From Icerya purchasi (lineage: Eukaryota > Arthropoda > Insecta > Hemiptera > Monophlebidae), in contig CM077116.1 of assembly GCA_039619475.1 (NCBI GenBank), forward strand, positions 172,761,863 through 172,825,862: a DNA stretch of 64,000 nucleotides. The letters run 5' to 3'. Below are positions 47,901-58,754 of the stretch, piece by piece. Below the pieces are notes generated by a model. The model had not been told where the DNA came from. It searched no databases and worked only from the letters and a program-made list of their open reading frames with translations. Made by a program: the position numbers and the translations under genes. Positions within the stretch are counted from its first letter, which is position 1. Each line of letters begins with the position of its first letter.

Positions 47901-50900
47901 TATTACTTAGGGGAACATCCTTTTTGTTTGTTTGTTGTTTTTTCTCCAAATAGAAGGGGTTTAAATTATTTTTTAGCCATAACTTTTTGGTTTTATGAAA
48001 AAACTTTTGCGCTTCATTTTATATTTTGAATTTCATTGAGTTTTTTGCTATCTGGAGTAATCAATTACCTTGAAATTGTAGATTGTCTAAAGAATATTTT
48101 AATTGTAATTTTTGATCTAACGTTTGTGAGGTATTGATTTTTATTTGATATTTTTATTGTTTCTGAACCATTTTATTAGGGTTCCAAAAACATCATATGT
48201 GTATAGAATTCTAAAAATTGAACAGTCTCAACAAAAATTATCTATTACAATTTTTAATACAATTATTACTGATATTCAAATTTATTGACATAAAACAAAT
48301 TAATTGTTGGTGTGTTTTTAAAATTTTATAAACTATTTAAAACTAATTCTGATTACAATCTTTAAGAGCAAATTATATTTTATTTTGATCTAATAATTGA
48401 AATGTTACTACAAAATGTATAACTAACATCTCTGAATTAATTTTAGTAATAATTTCTTTCAAATTTATTTCACAAATATAAATAAATCTTAGCCATATTG
48501 GGAATGTTTAGTATGATATATAAAAATCATCTGAATTTTCACCTGTCTATTTATTATGAATATGATAAATAGGAAGAAAACACTGGTCTAAACGAAAAAG
48601 TTGTGATTTATATTTTTCTTCACAATGATGTCCCTGTAACAGAATGACCATTTTCAATTCACTGCAGAATAATTTACTTGCTGACTTTGGAGTTTTAGTT
48701 TTGGAGGTTAAAATAAAAAAAAAATTCCAAGGGGTTGCTACTGAATTCAACTTACAACAAAGCATGCATAATGAATTGAACGATTATTACAGAACATGAA
48801 TAAAAAAAATTCCTGTAATTCAGATACTGACCAGTGAATTTTTACTTCCTTCAAACTCAAATTAATTCTTGAGCAGATGAGTAAATAAAAAAACAATCTA
48901 AAATAATTGAACATTTGAAGGATGGGGAGGTAATATTTAATAACAGATTTAATCTAAATATAAATATCTAAAATTTTTTTGTACACTGTTTTAAGTAATA
49001 ACTGTAAAACTTCATGCAATGTATTGTAAGACATTATTCCTTAAATAAGAAGTTGTCAGATTGACAATAACTACTCTAATTTGTTCCATTAGTGTTCTGA
49101 ACAATGATCCTAAATATTTACAATCCTTTAATTATTTTGAATCGAAACACACTTAAATTTTGGTAATCAATGTGTAAGAAATGAATCTTAAAGTGAAGAA
49201 ACTAGCACACAAATTGATATAAATAAAATTATGCCATTGCTTTTTTTTTTTTTAATGGACAATTTGTGCAGTTTGCCTAACAGATACTTAAATAAATGTT
49301 ACGAAAATGGAACTCAGAAATAAGAGAAAAGTAAATAAAATGTTAAAAGTTAAATCTTTTTTTTTATTTCACAGTCTATTTTTTGATAGAAAATGTTAAT
49401 TACTTTCATGTATTTATTTTGCAAAGCTATATATCTTCATTGGGTATAATTTGATTTTAAAATATCGATTTATAGTGTAAAATAAGAAATCTGCAATTAA
49501 GACTCATTCCATTTCATATATTAGTCCCTACACAAAGTTAAAACAAGACTTTCTGATGTATGTCCTTTGTTCTGCATTTTCTTAAGCAAAATAATTGTTC
49601 TCAGTCCTTGAAATCATTTATAATAATGTGTAGGAATTCATTTTTATATAATGGTTAATCTTTTTATAGTATAAAATGCCCATGTATTATGTGCAATTAT
49701 AAATTCTATCTGTTACATACACATATGATTAGAGAAAAAAAAAAAAATTGTTTGATATATTGCCTCAAAAATTTGGTGTTACAGTGAACAGTTACAGTGA
49801 ATAATAGCAGCATGCAGGTTATAGAAATGAGTATTGCTGTAAGTGGAAGAAATGCATAATTTTTATGCAATATTGCAACCAAAATTTGTTATTCATGTAA
49901 TGAATTATGGCTTATAATGATAGCTGAATATATAGTTTTAAAAGTTTTTATAGATGAATTTAACTAACATTGTCACTCGATATGTTTTTTTCTTAAAAAA
50001 TAAAAAAGATGACAAAAGACTGCTACTAGTATCAAATAAGTCACTAGTCAGTTTTTGTTGAAATATAGTCAGCCATATTAATATTTCGTCACAGCATTGT
50101 GAAATAAATTAACGCACCAAACTTTTTTAATGGAATAACACAAAGAAAACCCGCCTAAATATATACATGCAAAAAAAAATCATAAACGAAAAAGTACCAC
50201 AGCTCTGGTAACAGCAAACACAAAAAGTTAAAATTGGTGTGCCACAATAATATTTAGTCAATGACGGACCAACGCATGAGCAGCAGTCCTGGGTTTTCCC
50301 CAACATGAGAAATTACATTAATGTAGGGAGGGCAGTACATTGCCTGCATATCAGTCATTAATAAATATTAAGTTGCAGTTACTATGCAAATAATGTAAGT
50401 ACAGTTGTAGTGGAAAAAGTGTTGTGTGAGATCAAAAAAAGCTCAATTGAGACTTGTGAATTTGTAATTTTTCATAACAAAAAATAATGTACTGGACAGT
50501 GAGATAAGTTGATTACTAAATATATTTGTGAATCACCGTAAATGTAATTTTTCGGCAGTATCAAAAGGAAGTTGAATCCATTTCATTCTGCAAAAAAAGA
50601 AGCCGAAAAAAATGGGCGCTCTTGATGTATAGTTTATTAAGCGACTAGTATCAACAGATAGAAAAGTAAGTGTTCAGAAATTAGTAACAGCCTTACACGA
50701 ATACTGGATAAATGGTTTCAGGTGGCTGACAGTATATGGAATCTTTCTTCTCTTAAAAATCATTAAATTTTTTTATTAGATTAACTTAGATTGTTATATC
50801 TTTCTTACTATTATAATAAAATACATGAATAGACTGATTCAATTCCAGACTAAATTTGCATTTCATATTAAGTAATTTCACCTATATTAGTATTTTTTAT

Positions 50901-52495
50901 TTTATATATACATATATGGCTAGTATGAAGGTCATAAACATATTTTATTTCTATTCCATCATTAAGGCGAATTTTTAGCATGAATCAGTAAGTTTGTTCT
51001 GTAAAAAATATTTTTGCAATATTTATAAATGTAAGATAATTATTCATTAAAGAGAAAAACTTATATTACTTTATGTTAAGAAAATGGGAAGTCCATTAAA
51101 AGTTAACAAAATAGTTTAGTGTTTTTCATACAACAATTTTAAAATTGAAAAGGAAAAGTAAAACAGAATAAAGGAAAAATGGTTGAAGTAAATGTACTAA
51201 ATTTTAAAAAAATTTGACATGGTTTAAATTTCAATAAAACATTAATGTTCATATTAGTGAACCAAATTTTATAGAACAAACCAACAAATTTGCTGAAAAA
51301 CTTAGTGTACATAATTTTTAGTATCCATCTTCATAAATACAGCAGTTTTGTGATTGCCATTGTACTGCATCTTCAAAAACCGTTGCAGAAGCACTTAATT
51401 TTTTGAATGAAATTTTAGAAAACTCATTAGTGTTCGGGCTCAGTTTATTTTGAAATGTTATGCAGAAACAATTCAGTCTTAGAAACAAAATAATAATTCA
51501 GTAGATTATAATTATTTCTTGTTGTACAAAACTTTTATTTATCTCTACATAGTTTTCTTTTTAAAAATAATATAACATTACTGAATTTGATATTTTACAT
51601 TAAATATAAATTCATTACATGTTTAAAAATTACTTGTAAAATTTTTATTCGGCATAATAAAATTATTACTTCACTTTTTTATTTTATATAATTCCTTTTT
51701 CTACCTAAAACATTTGGTATTGAAAATAGTTTATTATGTATATTTCGAGGTATTTTTCATTTAGTATTATTTTATTAAGTTATGTCATTTTCAGTCTTAC
51801 TACTTTAAGTAATTCATAATATATTTAATTGAAATCAATGCTTTTAAAAAATTTACACAGTATTGAGGAACTTATGTTCAAAATTATCCAATAATATAGA
51901 TACATAATTTTCTTTAAAAATTTCATTTCATTTTCTATTCCCATTTAATAGATAATTTTTCTAAATAGTACTGCATAAAATAAAATCCCGCATTATAGTT
52001 TCATTATACAATAAATAATATATTTTTTAAATTTATTCTACACATTACTGTTAATTATTTTAAAATGTTTTACAGTGTACGAAAATCCATATACATATTC
52101 AAAAAACTAAAATTTATTTTATGGATTAATATTTTGCCGTCAGCTTTTATGTTTTTTAAAAACAAAATCAATTTAAAACATTTATTTGATTACCAATTTT
52201 ATTGCATCTAATAACTGTTAAAAACATTAAATTGTATATATATATATACATACATATATAAAAATAATTAGTAAGTATAAAATATTAATTACTAATTGTA
52301 AAAATAATATTTTTTATTACATTTTAAGTATTTTTTAAATATTTAACACTTATTATGATGAAAAAAAACTAATTTTTTGTAAATTTTCATTAAAAGCCTA
52401 TAAAATTTAGAAATATTATCAAATAATGACGTAAGAGGTTTTTCTTTCATTTCGGCTGCTCACTTCCATCGATTTAGACGATTGTCCGGTTTTTC
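44919..52495. mobile_element. Large TIR-bounded unit 2 (7.6 kb), unclassified
   Basis: Begins with the same AAAAGCAACTAAAACGCTGG directly after the TTTTTC end of unit 1 and ends with the same GATTGTCCGGTTTTTC. Its inverted ends share GGAAGTGAGCAGCC and TACGTCA (44971-44977 and inverse 52427-52433), variants that differ from those of unit 1. Interior segments collinear with unit 1 include GCAGATTTCAYATGG, CTGTTTTAAGTAATAACT and CATTTGGTATTGAAAA. Segments at about 45700-46120 and 46420-46920 are not shared. No long frame. Confidence 0.6.
48547..48765 (-). CDS. Small frame kept in both TIR units (unit 2 copy)
   Basis: 72 codons from MLCCKLNSVATPWN to HIHNK, gap-free against the unit 1 frame at 40126-40302 across their shared part. 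Identity of the peptide pair is moderate (SELKM, VILLQ, QCF/L-x-PIYHIHNK). No domain recognised. Confidence 0.3.
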   Translation of the reverse strand: MLCCKLNSVATPWNFFFILTSKTKTPKSASKLFCSELKMVILLQGHHCEEKYKSQLFRLDQCFLPIYHIHNK

Positions 52496-52569
52496 AGTTC
52501 CGCGCCTTTATTTGTATCGATTTACAAAATTATTTAAATCGATTGATAGTTAAAATCGATTAATACATA

Positions 52570-52900
52570 TGTTAGAGTGAGTTATGTAAGTGGACTGTAT
52601 TTAAAAGAATTAACAAACGAGAAGTATAAAATGTACTTTATTAAATCGTTAACATAACTTGGAAGAACCACAACGAACAACGTACAAACAGAAACTAAAA
52701 CGTTAATGCATTCCGAGATCTGAATACAACAATACATCGCGATAAGATAAAACTATTTCGAGCGGTAACCGGTTTTTTATGCTAGTTACGGCATCGGGTT
52801 TTTACACTATTTACAAATCGGGCGATAATCGGGTTTTTCCGCTGTTTATAGCTTAGGCGGTATCGGGTTTTTACGCAGCTCCTCTAATAAGAGCCTAACA
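52570..52900 (-). repeat. 3' LTR of the BEL/Pao element
   Basis: 331 bp, plus-strand ends TGTTAGAGTGAG...AGCCTAACA, i.e. TGTTAGG...CTAACA in element sense. Rich in repeated ATCGGGTTTTT motifs. Matches 58419-58749. Confidence 0.95.
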
Positions 52901-52932
52901 GCGCTCCCCCCGCAAGACCACAGGTCTTAAAG

Positions 52933-55900
52933 TTACACCGCCGATGCAGATCCGGCAGATGCCGGAGCTTGTACCGGGAGCTTCACCAGTTGCTGGACTG
53001 AGCGTAAGTACTCCGACCCGTTTGACCGGATTGTGACGATCCGAAGTCGGCCTTCGCGATCCGGGTTGCCACCAACTATCCTGCCGATAGACCAATTTGC
53101 TGGCGACGTAGCTTCTTTTATGAGAACCATATCGCCGATTTCGAGATTCGGGCATTTCCTTTTCCATTTAGTTCGCGTCTGGAGTTGGGCGAGATAAGCG
53201 GCTTTCCATTTTAACCAAAATGACGCGATGATTTGTCGTTGAGCCGGTATTCGGTTGAGTAGCGGTATCGTGTCCGGATGGGTTGGTTCCAGCAGGTGCG
53301 ATCCGACGAGAAAGTGTCCGGGAGTTAATACGTCGATATGGTCGACGTTCGAGATATTTCGCTGCTGGTATAGTGGTCGAGAGTTTAAGATCGATTCCAC
53401 GATCGCTAAAACGGTCTTGAGCTGGTCTTCGGTGTATATAGCTCCCTTGGAGGCAGCAAGCAAGAGCTTTTTACCGGCTTTTACCGCTGCTTCCCAGATT
53501 CCTCCGTGATGCGGAGATCGGGGTGGAATGAACTTCCACACGATCGGGACCGAGCTGTGTTTGCGTTCCAATTCGTTTTTGGCGCCGACAAAGTTAGTTC
53601 CGTTATCGGACCACATTATGGCGGGGACTCCACGGCGTGCGATAAATCTTTGAAACGCAGCGAGAAATGCTTCCGTGGATAGATCAGCTGCTGTTTCAAT
53701 GTGTACAGCACGGGTGACGAGGCAGATGAAGAATACCGCGTAGTGCTTTATGTGTTTTGGAGACCGGTGATTGGTGCATTTCACCGTAAACGGGCCGGCG
53801 AGGTCCACGCCGGAATTCGTGAATGGCCGGGCGATTTCGGTTCTTTCGGCGGGTAGGTCGCCCATGATTTGCGATATTGGTTCGGCTCGCATTCGGGTAC
53901 ACCATACGCACTCTTGGATCGTCTTCCTGACGAGGGATCGTAATCCAGTTACGAACCAATGTTTTCGAAGCAAGAACGAGCGGGTGAATGCTTGAGACGC
54001 GTGATAGTACTTTTCATGTACGTGTCGTACTAGCAGCTTTGCCAAAATCGATTTGGCGTGAAGGATGGCGGGATGCTTTACATCGTATGAGAAGTTACTG
54101 TTGCGTAATCTTCCTCCTACACGTAGAACTCCGTGTGAATCGAGAATGGGGTTCAGAGATTGGATGGAGCTTTGAGATAGCACGGGAAAGCCTTGGCGGG
54201 CGGCGTTGATTTCGGAATGGAACCAGGTTGATTGTGATATACGAAGAACGTCGTTGATCGCTTGTTGAGCTGATGATGTCTCAATTTCCGATTGATTTCG
54301 TACACGTGAGATGAATGTTCTGACAAGCATCATCGATCGGACGAGTTTGTCGTATGCTGAGTACCGGGCTATAATCGACTCGTCCGAGATCGGGCTGGCG
54401 AGTAATGCGACGCGAAGTTTTCTGCTTTCTGGCAGATTATCCGGTAGATCGATATTTTTGTCTGGATAGTCTGGGCAGTGTCCGAGCTGCAGCCAAGGGG
54501 GGCCATGGTTCCATATCCCGTTTTCTGCGAGAGATCGCGCTTCGATGCCTCGCGTGACAAGATCTGCTGGGTTTTCTTTTGTATTTACATAGCTCCAGCA
54601 TTTAACCGGGAGGATCGACTTGACGAAATCGATCCGGTTTCTCACGAACACTTCGTACTTTACCGACGGTCCTTTCAGCCATGCCAGGACTATGGTCGAG
54701 TCGCAGTACGCGAGAGCTTCGCTGAGGTCGAGTTTTAATGTCCTTGCCACCCGCTCCATGAGCCGGGCTAACAGAACTGCTCCGAGCAATTCCAATCGGG
54801 GTATTGTCACAGCCTTTATTGGTGCGACTTTCGACTTGGAGCATACCAGTGTTACGTCGGTTTTGGATCCGGTTTCAGACCGGATGTAGACGACTGCTCC
54901 GTAAGCTCTTTCGCTAGCGTCGCTAAATCCGACAAGACTGATTCGGCACGCTTTGGTCAGGGAATATGCGCGAGGAATTCGAACGAGTTTCGTGTCTTCA
55001 AGAGTTAAGTAATACTCTCTGAAGTTTTTTTCCAGATGTCCGGGCAGTGGGTCATCCCACGACAATTCCTCCCGCCACAAATCTTGTAGTAAGATTTTAC
55101 CACGGATTAGGACCGGGCCAACGAATCCGAGCGGGTCGTATACGCTTGCTATCAATGACGATACGACGCGTTTCGTGAGCTTTTTAGCCGTGATGTCGGC
55201 TGTTTTGACGTTGATTCTGAACGAATCTTCATCCGGGTGCCAACTTAGGCCGAGAATTTTTGCTGCTCCAGTGGACGAAAATGCAACAGCCCGCAATTGT
55301 TCGATTAAACTCGGATCTTTCGCGCTGAGGAATTCGTCTGAGTTCGAGACGTATTTTCGTAGCGGGAATTTCGCTTTTGCGAGTTCTTCGTGTATCTTTC
55401 GAGACTTTTCGAGCGCGTTTTCTACTGTATCCGCTCCGGATAGTAGATCGTCCATATAGAACTCATTCGCGATTGCGTTTGCTATTTCTGGACGAGTTTC
55501 CGCGATTTGTCGAGCGATAACTTGCAAGCATTCTGTTGCAATAAATGCTGCGGGACCGGTTCCGTATGTGAGCGTTGTCAGTTCGAAAATTCTGACGTTA
55601 TCCGTAGGTTTTTCACGCCACAGGATTGTTTGGAACGGACGGTCTTCGGGATGTATATCTATGCAACGATACATCTTCGTCACGTCGGCTGAGAACGCGA
55701 TTGCGTATGTTCTGAAGTTCACCAGAAGATCGAAGAGGTCTGGTTGATGTATCGGGCCAGCCAACAGTGCTTTGTTGAGCGATATTCCGTTTTTTGATTC
55801 GGCGGAAGCGTTGAAGACGACGCGTAATTTTGTTGTCGAGCTATCTTCTCGGAGTACGGGTAGATGTGGAATATAATACCGCATCGAGCGAGATTTCGGG

Positions 55901-58098
55901 TCGGCCACTTGCATGTGTCCGAGCGCTTTGTATTCTTCCATGAATTCTATATATCGGGAACGAAGGTCAGGACTCGACCTCTCGTATCGCAAGAGAGCAG
56001 CGTACGCTTGCTGGTATGTGTTTGACAATTTATCGGTGGATGTCTTGAACGGCAGTCGAACCTGAAATCGACCGTCGGGTAGTCGGGTATGCGTTTTTTG
56101 AAAATGACTAACGCATAATTCGTGTTCATGGAGAGAAATTTTGGGCGAGGTGACTTCTTCTATTTGCCAAAATTTGTGAAGCATGTCTTGGACGACGACA
56201 CTTAAGCAGCAATATCGGGTATCGATAGGCTTTATTCCAGGCAATGGGCCGATTGTAAGCCAACCGAAAATTGAGCTTGCGAGGCACAAATCTCCGTAAA
56301 ATTTCTTTTGACCGGTGACGATTTTGCCATAGAATTCTGCGCCGAGCAAAATATCGACACTTCCGGTTTGCGAACCGTTGTCCGCGAGTTCGAGATGGGG
56401 ATCGAGTGAATTGACGTACTTGATCGTGCTTGGATTTATTTCGTATGGTAATGATCCGATTACATCCGCGCACACGCGAAGTTGACTAGTATTAAATCGG
56501 GATTCGATTAGCATCGACACTGCGTGGCCTGTTCTAACACTAGACGACGTTACACCTTGGATGTTGGATGCGGACGGGCGCTTTGAGAGACGATTGCGAG
56601 TCGCGAACGACTCTGTTACGAGGTTGACTTGCGAGCAGGAATCGATAAGTGCTCGAGCGAGGACGCACTTTTTTCCGATACGGACTTTCACTACCGCACT
56701 TGGCAGCAGCACTGTACCAGTTTCGCGCTTAGTCGCAGCCATTACGACTTTTTCTTCGGGCGATGTGCTCTTTTGAGCAGCTTCTTGATGAGCGGGAGTT
56801 TCGCGATGCAGCAAAGTGTTATGATCGATGCCACACTTACGACATTTCGAGGATCGGCAAGCATTGCGCAGATGTCCGACACGAAGACAATTCGAGCAGA
56901 GGTTTTTGCTTCTGACGAAGTCCATTCGATCGGCAACAGGTTTTGCGACAAACGACGGGCATTGAGACAGGTAATGTCCTTGATTACACAATGTACACTT
57001 CGGGTTATGATAACCGCTGGAATTCCGCGGCGGAATCGTGACAGTGAGAGCTGACTTTTCTCTCGATCTGTTTGCGTTCGAGATCGATGCTGACGAGTTT
57101 TTCGGGGTTGAAACTGCTTTCGGCGATGTTTCGTATGCGAAGCATCGATTGCTTAAAAACGTTGACAGCGGCTCAAAGGACGGATAGGTCGAATAATCCT
57201 TATTCGTAGTTTCCCACTCCGTTCTTAACCGATCGGGTAATTTCCTGACGACGAGGAACGTGAAGATTGGTGACATTTTTTGCGTTTCAATGCCACAAAC
57301 CTTTAATCCGCGAATAATGGCGTTAACTTTATCCAGGGATTCGCGAATTGTCGAGTACGTGATAGTAGGTAGGTCTACTATTTCTGCGAAATGGGTCGAG
57401 ATGATTATTCGTTTGTTGAAGAATCTTTCTTCTACGTGTTTGTATGCTTCGGGATACACTTCTTCACTCACCGGATAATCTTTGAGCACTTCCGAGGCTC
57501 GACCGATCATGGCTTGGCGAAGAAAATAAAGCTTCTGTATGTCGCTGAGTTTCGGGTTGTTGTGAATGGTCGCGTTGAACATGGCGAACCATTCCGTGAA
57601 GCCTGTTAGTTGACCGTCGAATTTCGGCACAGGAATGTCTGGTAACTTTGCACCGGTTTGATAGTTCGCATCCACCGTGGTGATCGATGTGTTTAACGAT
57701 TGCCGGAGTACACCCGATTGATTTAGTCGCTCCTTCATGGCATACATGCTTCCGCGAGCTTGCGAGTACGATATTTCTATTTCGAGCTTATCTTTTGAGA
57801 TATCTTGCTCAAGTTTTAATACTTGTTCGGGTGTTAGATCGTTTTTCCGGTCTAACAGATCGAGAAGCTTTTGATCGATCTCGTCCAGGTTCGTCATATA
57901 TTCCTTCCATGTTTCGAGATAGGATTGGATTCGCTGGACGAGTTCGGACGACGGGTTTTCCTCTAATGCCTCCTTGACATTGGCCTGAATTTGGGTCAAA
58001 GACCGGATCGCGAGTCGCTTGCTCCGATGCAACTTTGACTCCACTGATTCGAGAGATGGCTGCACTTGCGTGGGCATCTTGCGAGATTTCGGGTACAA
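52933..58098 (-). CDS. BEL/Pao Gag-Pol polyprotein, 1721 aa
   Basis: Domains in order: charged helical N-terminus (about 20-125); DUF1759 Gag-like region (about 150-300, from PVPKFDG); zinc knuckles with C368/C371/H375/C380 and C401/C404/H409/C414; aspartic protease with DSCS at 486-489, where DSG/DTG is usual; reverse transcriptase with FSADVTKMY (D805) and YMDD (881-884); RNase H starting at FSDAS (D1060); integrase with an HHCC zinc site (His near 1359-1366, C1397, C1400), catalytic D1432, D1498 and E1536; and a C-terminal DUF5641 region (about 1590-1708). No stop or frameshift breaks it. It would produce the capsid and enzymes for reverse transcription and integration. The first methionine (MYPKS) was chosen; M8 is an alternative. 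Confidence 0.95.
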   Translation of the reverse strand: MYPKSRKMPTQVQPSLESVESKLHRSKRLAIRSLTQIQANVKEALEENPSSELVQRIQSYLETWKEYMTNLDEIDQKLLDLLDRKNDLTPEQVLKLEQDISKDKLEIEISYSQARGSMYAMKERLNQSGVLRQSLNTSITTVDANYQTGAKLPDIPVPKFDGQLTGFTEWFAMFNATIHNNPKLSDIQKLYFLRQAMIGRASEVLKDYPVSEEVYPEAYKHVEERFFNKRIIISTHFAEIVDLPTITYSTIRESLDKVNAIIRGLKVCGIETQKMSPIFTFLVVRKLPDRLRTEWETTNKDYSTYPSFEPLSTFLSNRCFAYETSPKAVSTPKNSSASISNANRSREKSALTVTIPPRNSSGYHNPKCTLCNQGHYLSQCPSFVAKPVADRMDFVRSKNLCSNCLRVGHLRNACRSSKCRKCGIDHNTLLHRETPAHQEAAQKSTSPEEKVVMAATKRETGTVLLPSAVVKVRIGKKCVLARALIDSCSQVNLVTESFATRNRLSKRPSASNIQGVTSSSVRTGHAVSMLIESRFNTSQLRVCADVIGSLPYEINPSTIKYVNSLDPHLELADNGSQTGSVDILLGAEFYGKIVTGQKKFYGDLCLASSIFGWLTIGPLPGIKPIDTRYCCLSVVVQDMLHKFWQIEEVTSPKISLHEHELCVSHFQKTHTRLPDGRFQVRLPFKTSTDKLSNTYQQAYAALLRYERSSPDLRSRYIEFMEEYKALGHMQVADPKSRSMRYYIPHLPVLREDSSTTKLRVVFNASAESKNGISLNKALLAGPIHQPDLFDLLVNFRTYAIAFSADVTKMYRCIDIHPEDRPFQTILWREKPTDNVRIFELTTLTYGTGPAAFIATECLQVIARQIAETRPEIANAIANEFYMDDLLSGADTVENALEKSRKIHEELAKAKFPLRKYVSNSDEFLSAKDPSLIEQLRAVAFSSTGAAKILGLSWHPDEDSFRINVKTADITAKKLTKRVVSSLIASVYDPLGFVGPVLIRGKILLQDLWREELSWDDPLPGHLEKNFREYYLTLEDTKLVRIPRAYSLTKACRISLVGFSDASERAYGAVVYIRSETGSKTDVTLVCSKSKVAPIKAVTIPRLELLGAVLLARLMERVARTLKLDLSEALAYCDSTIVLAWLKGPSVKYEVFVRNRIDFVKSILPVKCWSYVNTKENPADLVTRGIEARSLAENGIWNHGPPWLQLGHCPDYPDKNIDLPDNLPESRKLRVALLASPISDESIIARYSAYDKLVRSMMLVRTFISRVRNQSEIETSSAQQAINDVLRISQSTWFHSEINAARQGFPVLSQSSIQSLNPILDSHGVLRVGGRLRNSNFSYDVKHPAILHAKSILAKLLVRHVHEKYYHASQAFTRSFLLRKHWFVTGLRSLVRKTIQECVWCTRMRAEPISQIMGDLPAERTEIARPFTNSGVDLAGPFTVKCTNHRSPKHIKHYAVFFICLVTRAVHIETAADLSTEAFLAAFQRFIARRGVPAIMWSDNGTNFVGAKNELERKHSSVPIVWKFIPPRSPHHGGIWEAAVKAGKKLLLAASKGAIYTEDQLKTVLAIVESILNSRPLYQQRNISNVDHIDVLTPGHFLVGSHLLEPTHPDTIPLLNRIPAQRQIIASFWLKWKAAYLAQLQTRTKWKRKCPNLEIGDMVLIKEATSPANWSIGRIVGGNPDREGRLRIVTIRSNGSEYLRSVQQLVKLPVQAPASAGSASAV

Positions 58099-58418
58099 TG
58101 TTTACAGTAGACGTAAACAGCAACAATCCAAATCGGATTACGGGAACGAGATAACACGAAGATAACGTGATAACTCCGAGCTTCGAGAGTATCGAGAATA
58201 GAGTGCGCGAAAGGTTGCAAGAACGTAGCTATCGGCTGTAATGGCCGAACGGAAGCTAGTCGAGCGAGATAACGGGAATGTACTTACGATTTGAGACGGT
58301 GAAATCCATAAGGTATACGAGAGAACACTTTCACGCACTGACGAGAAAATTAACGAGAAATCGCGAAAAACTAGGTTACCTGGAATCTACATCAGAATCC
58401 GGCCCGGAGGACCAAAAC

Positions 58419-58749
58419 TGTTAGAGTGAGTTATGTAAGTGGACTGTATTTAAAAGAATTAACAAACGAGAAGTATAAAATGTACTTTATTAAATCGTTA
58501 ACATAACTTGGAAGAACCACAACGAACAACGTACAAACAGAAACTAAAACGTTAATGCATTCCGAGATCTGAATACAACAATACATCGCGATAAGATAAA
58601 ACTATTTCGAGCGGTAACCGGTTTTTTATGCTAGTTACGGCATCGGGTTTTTACACTATTTACAAATCGGGCGATAATCGGGTTTTTCCGCTGTTTATAG
58701 CTTAGGCGGTATCGGGTTTTTACGCAGCTCCTCTAATAAGAGCCTAACA
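58419..58749 (-). repeat. 5' LTR of the BEL/Pao element
   Basis: Same length and, on reading, same sequence as 52570-52900. It lies upstream (minus sense) of the Gag-Pol frame and should contain the promoter. Confidence 0.95.
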
Positions 58750-58754
58750 ACATA

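Larger units (their letters stand above)
52565..58754 (-). mobile_element. Complete BEL/Pao LTR retrotransposon
   Basis: LTRs at 52570-52900 and 58419-58749 are both 331 bp, and no difference was found reading them side by side. They are flanked by ACATA at 52565-52569 and 58750-58754. In minus sense, TTTTGGTCCTCCGGGCCGG follows the 5' LTR (probable primer-binding region), and a G-rich polypurine tract (GCGGGGGGAG) precedes the 3' LTR. One long frame encodes Gag-Pol and there is no env. The insertion must be recent. Confidence 0.95.

Noticed and set aside
53255..57977. Plus-strand ORFs across the BEL element
   Set aside because: Shadows of the 1721-codon minus-strand frame.
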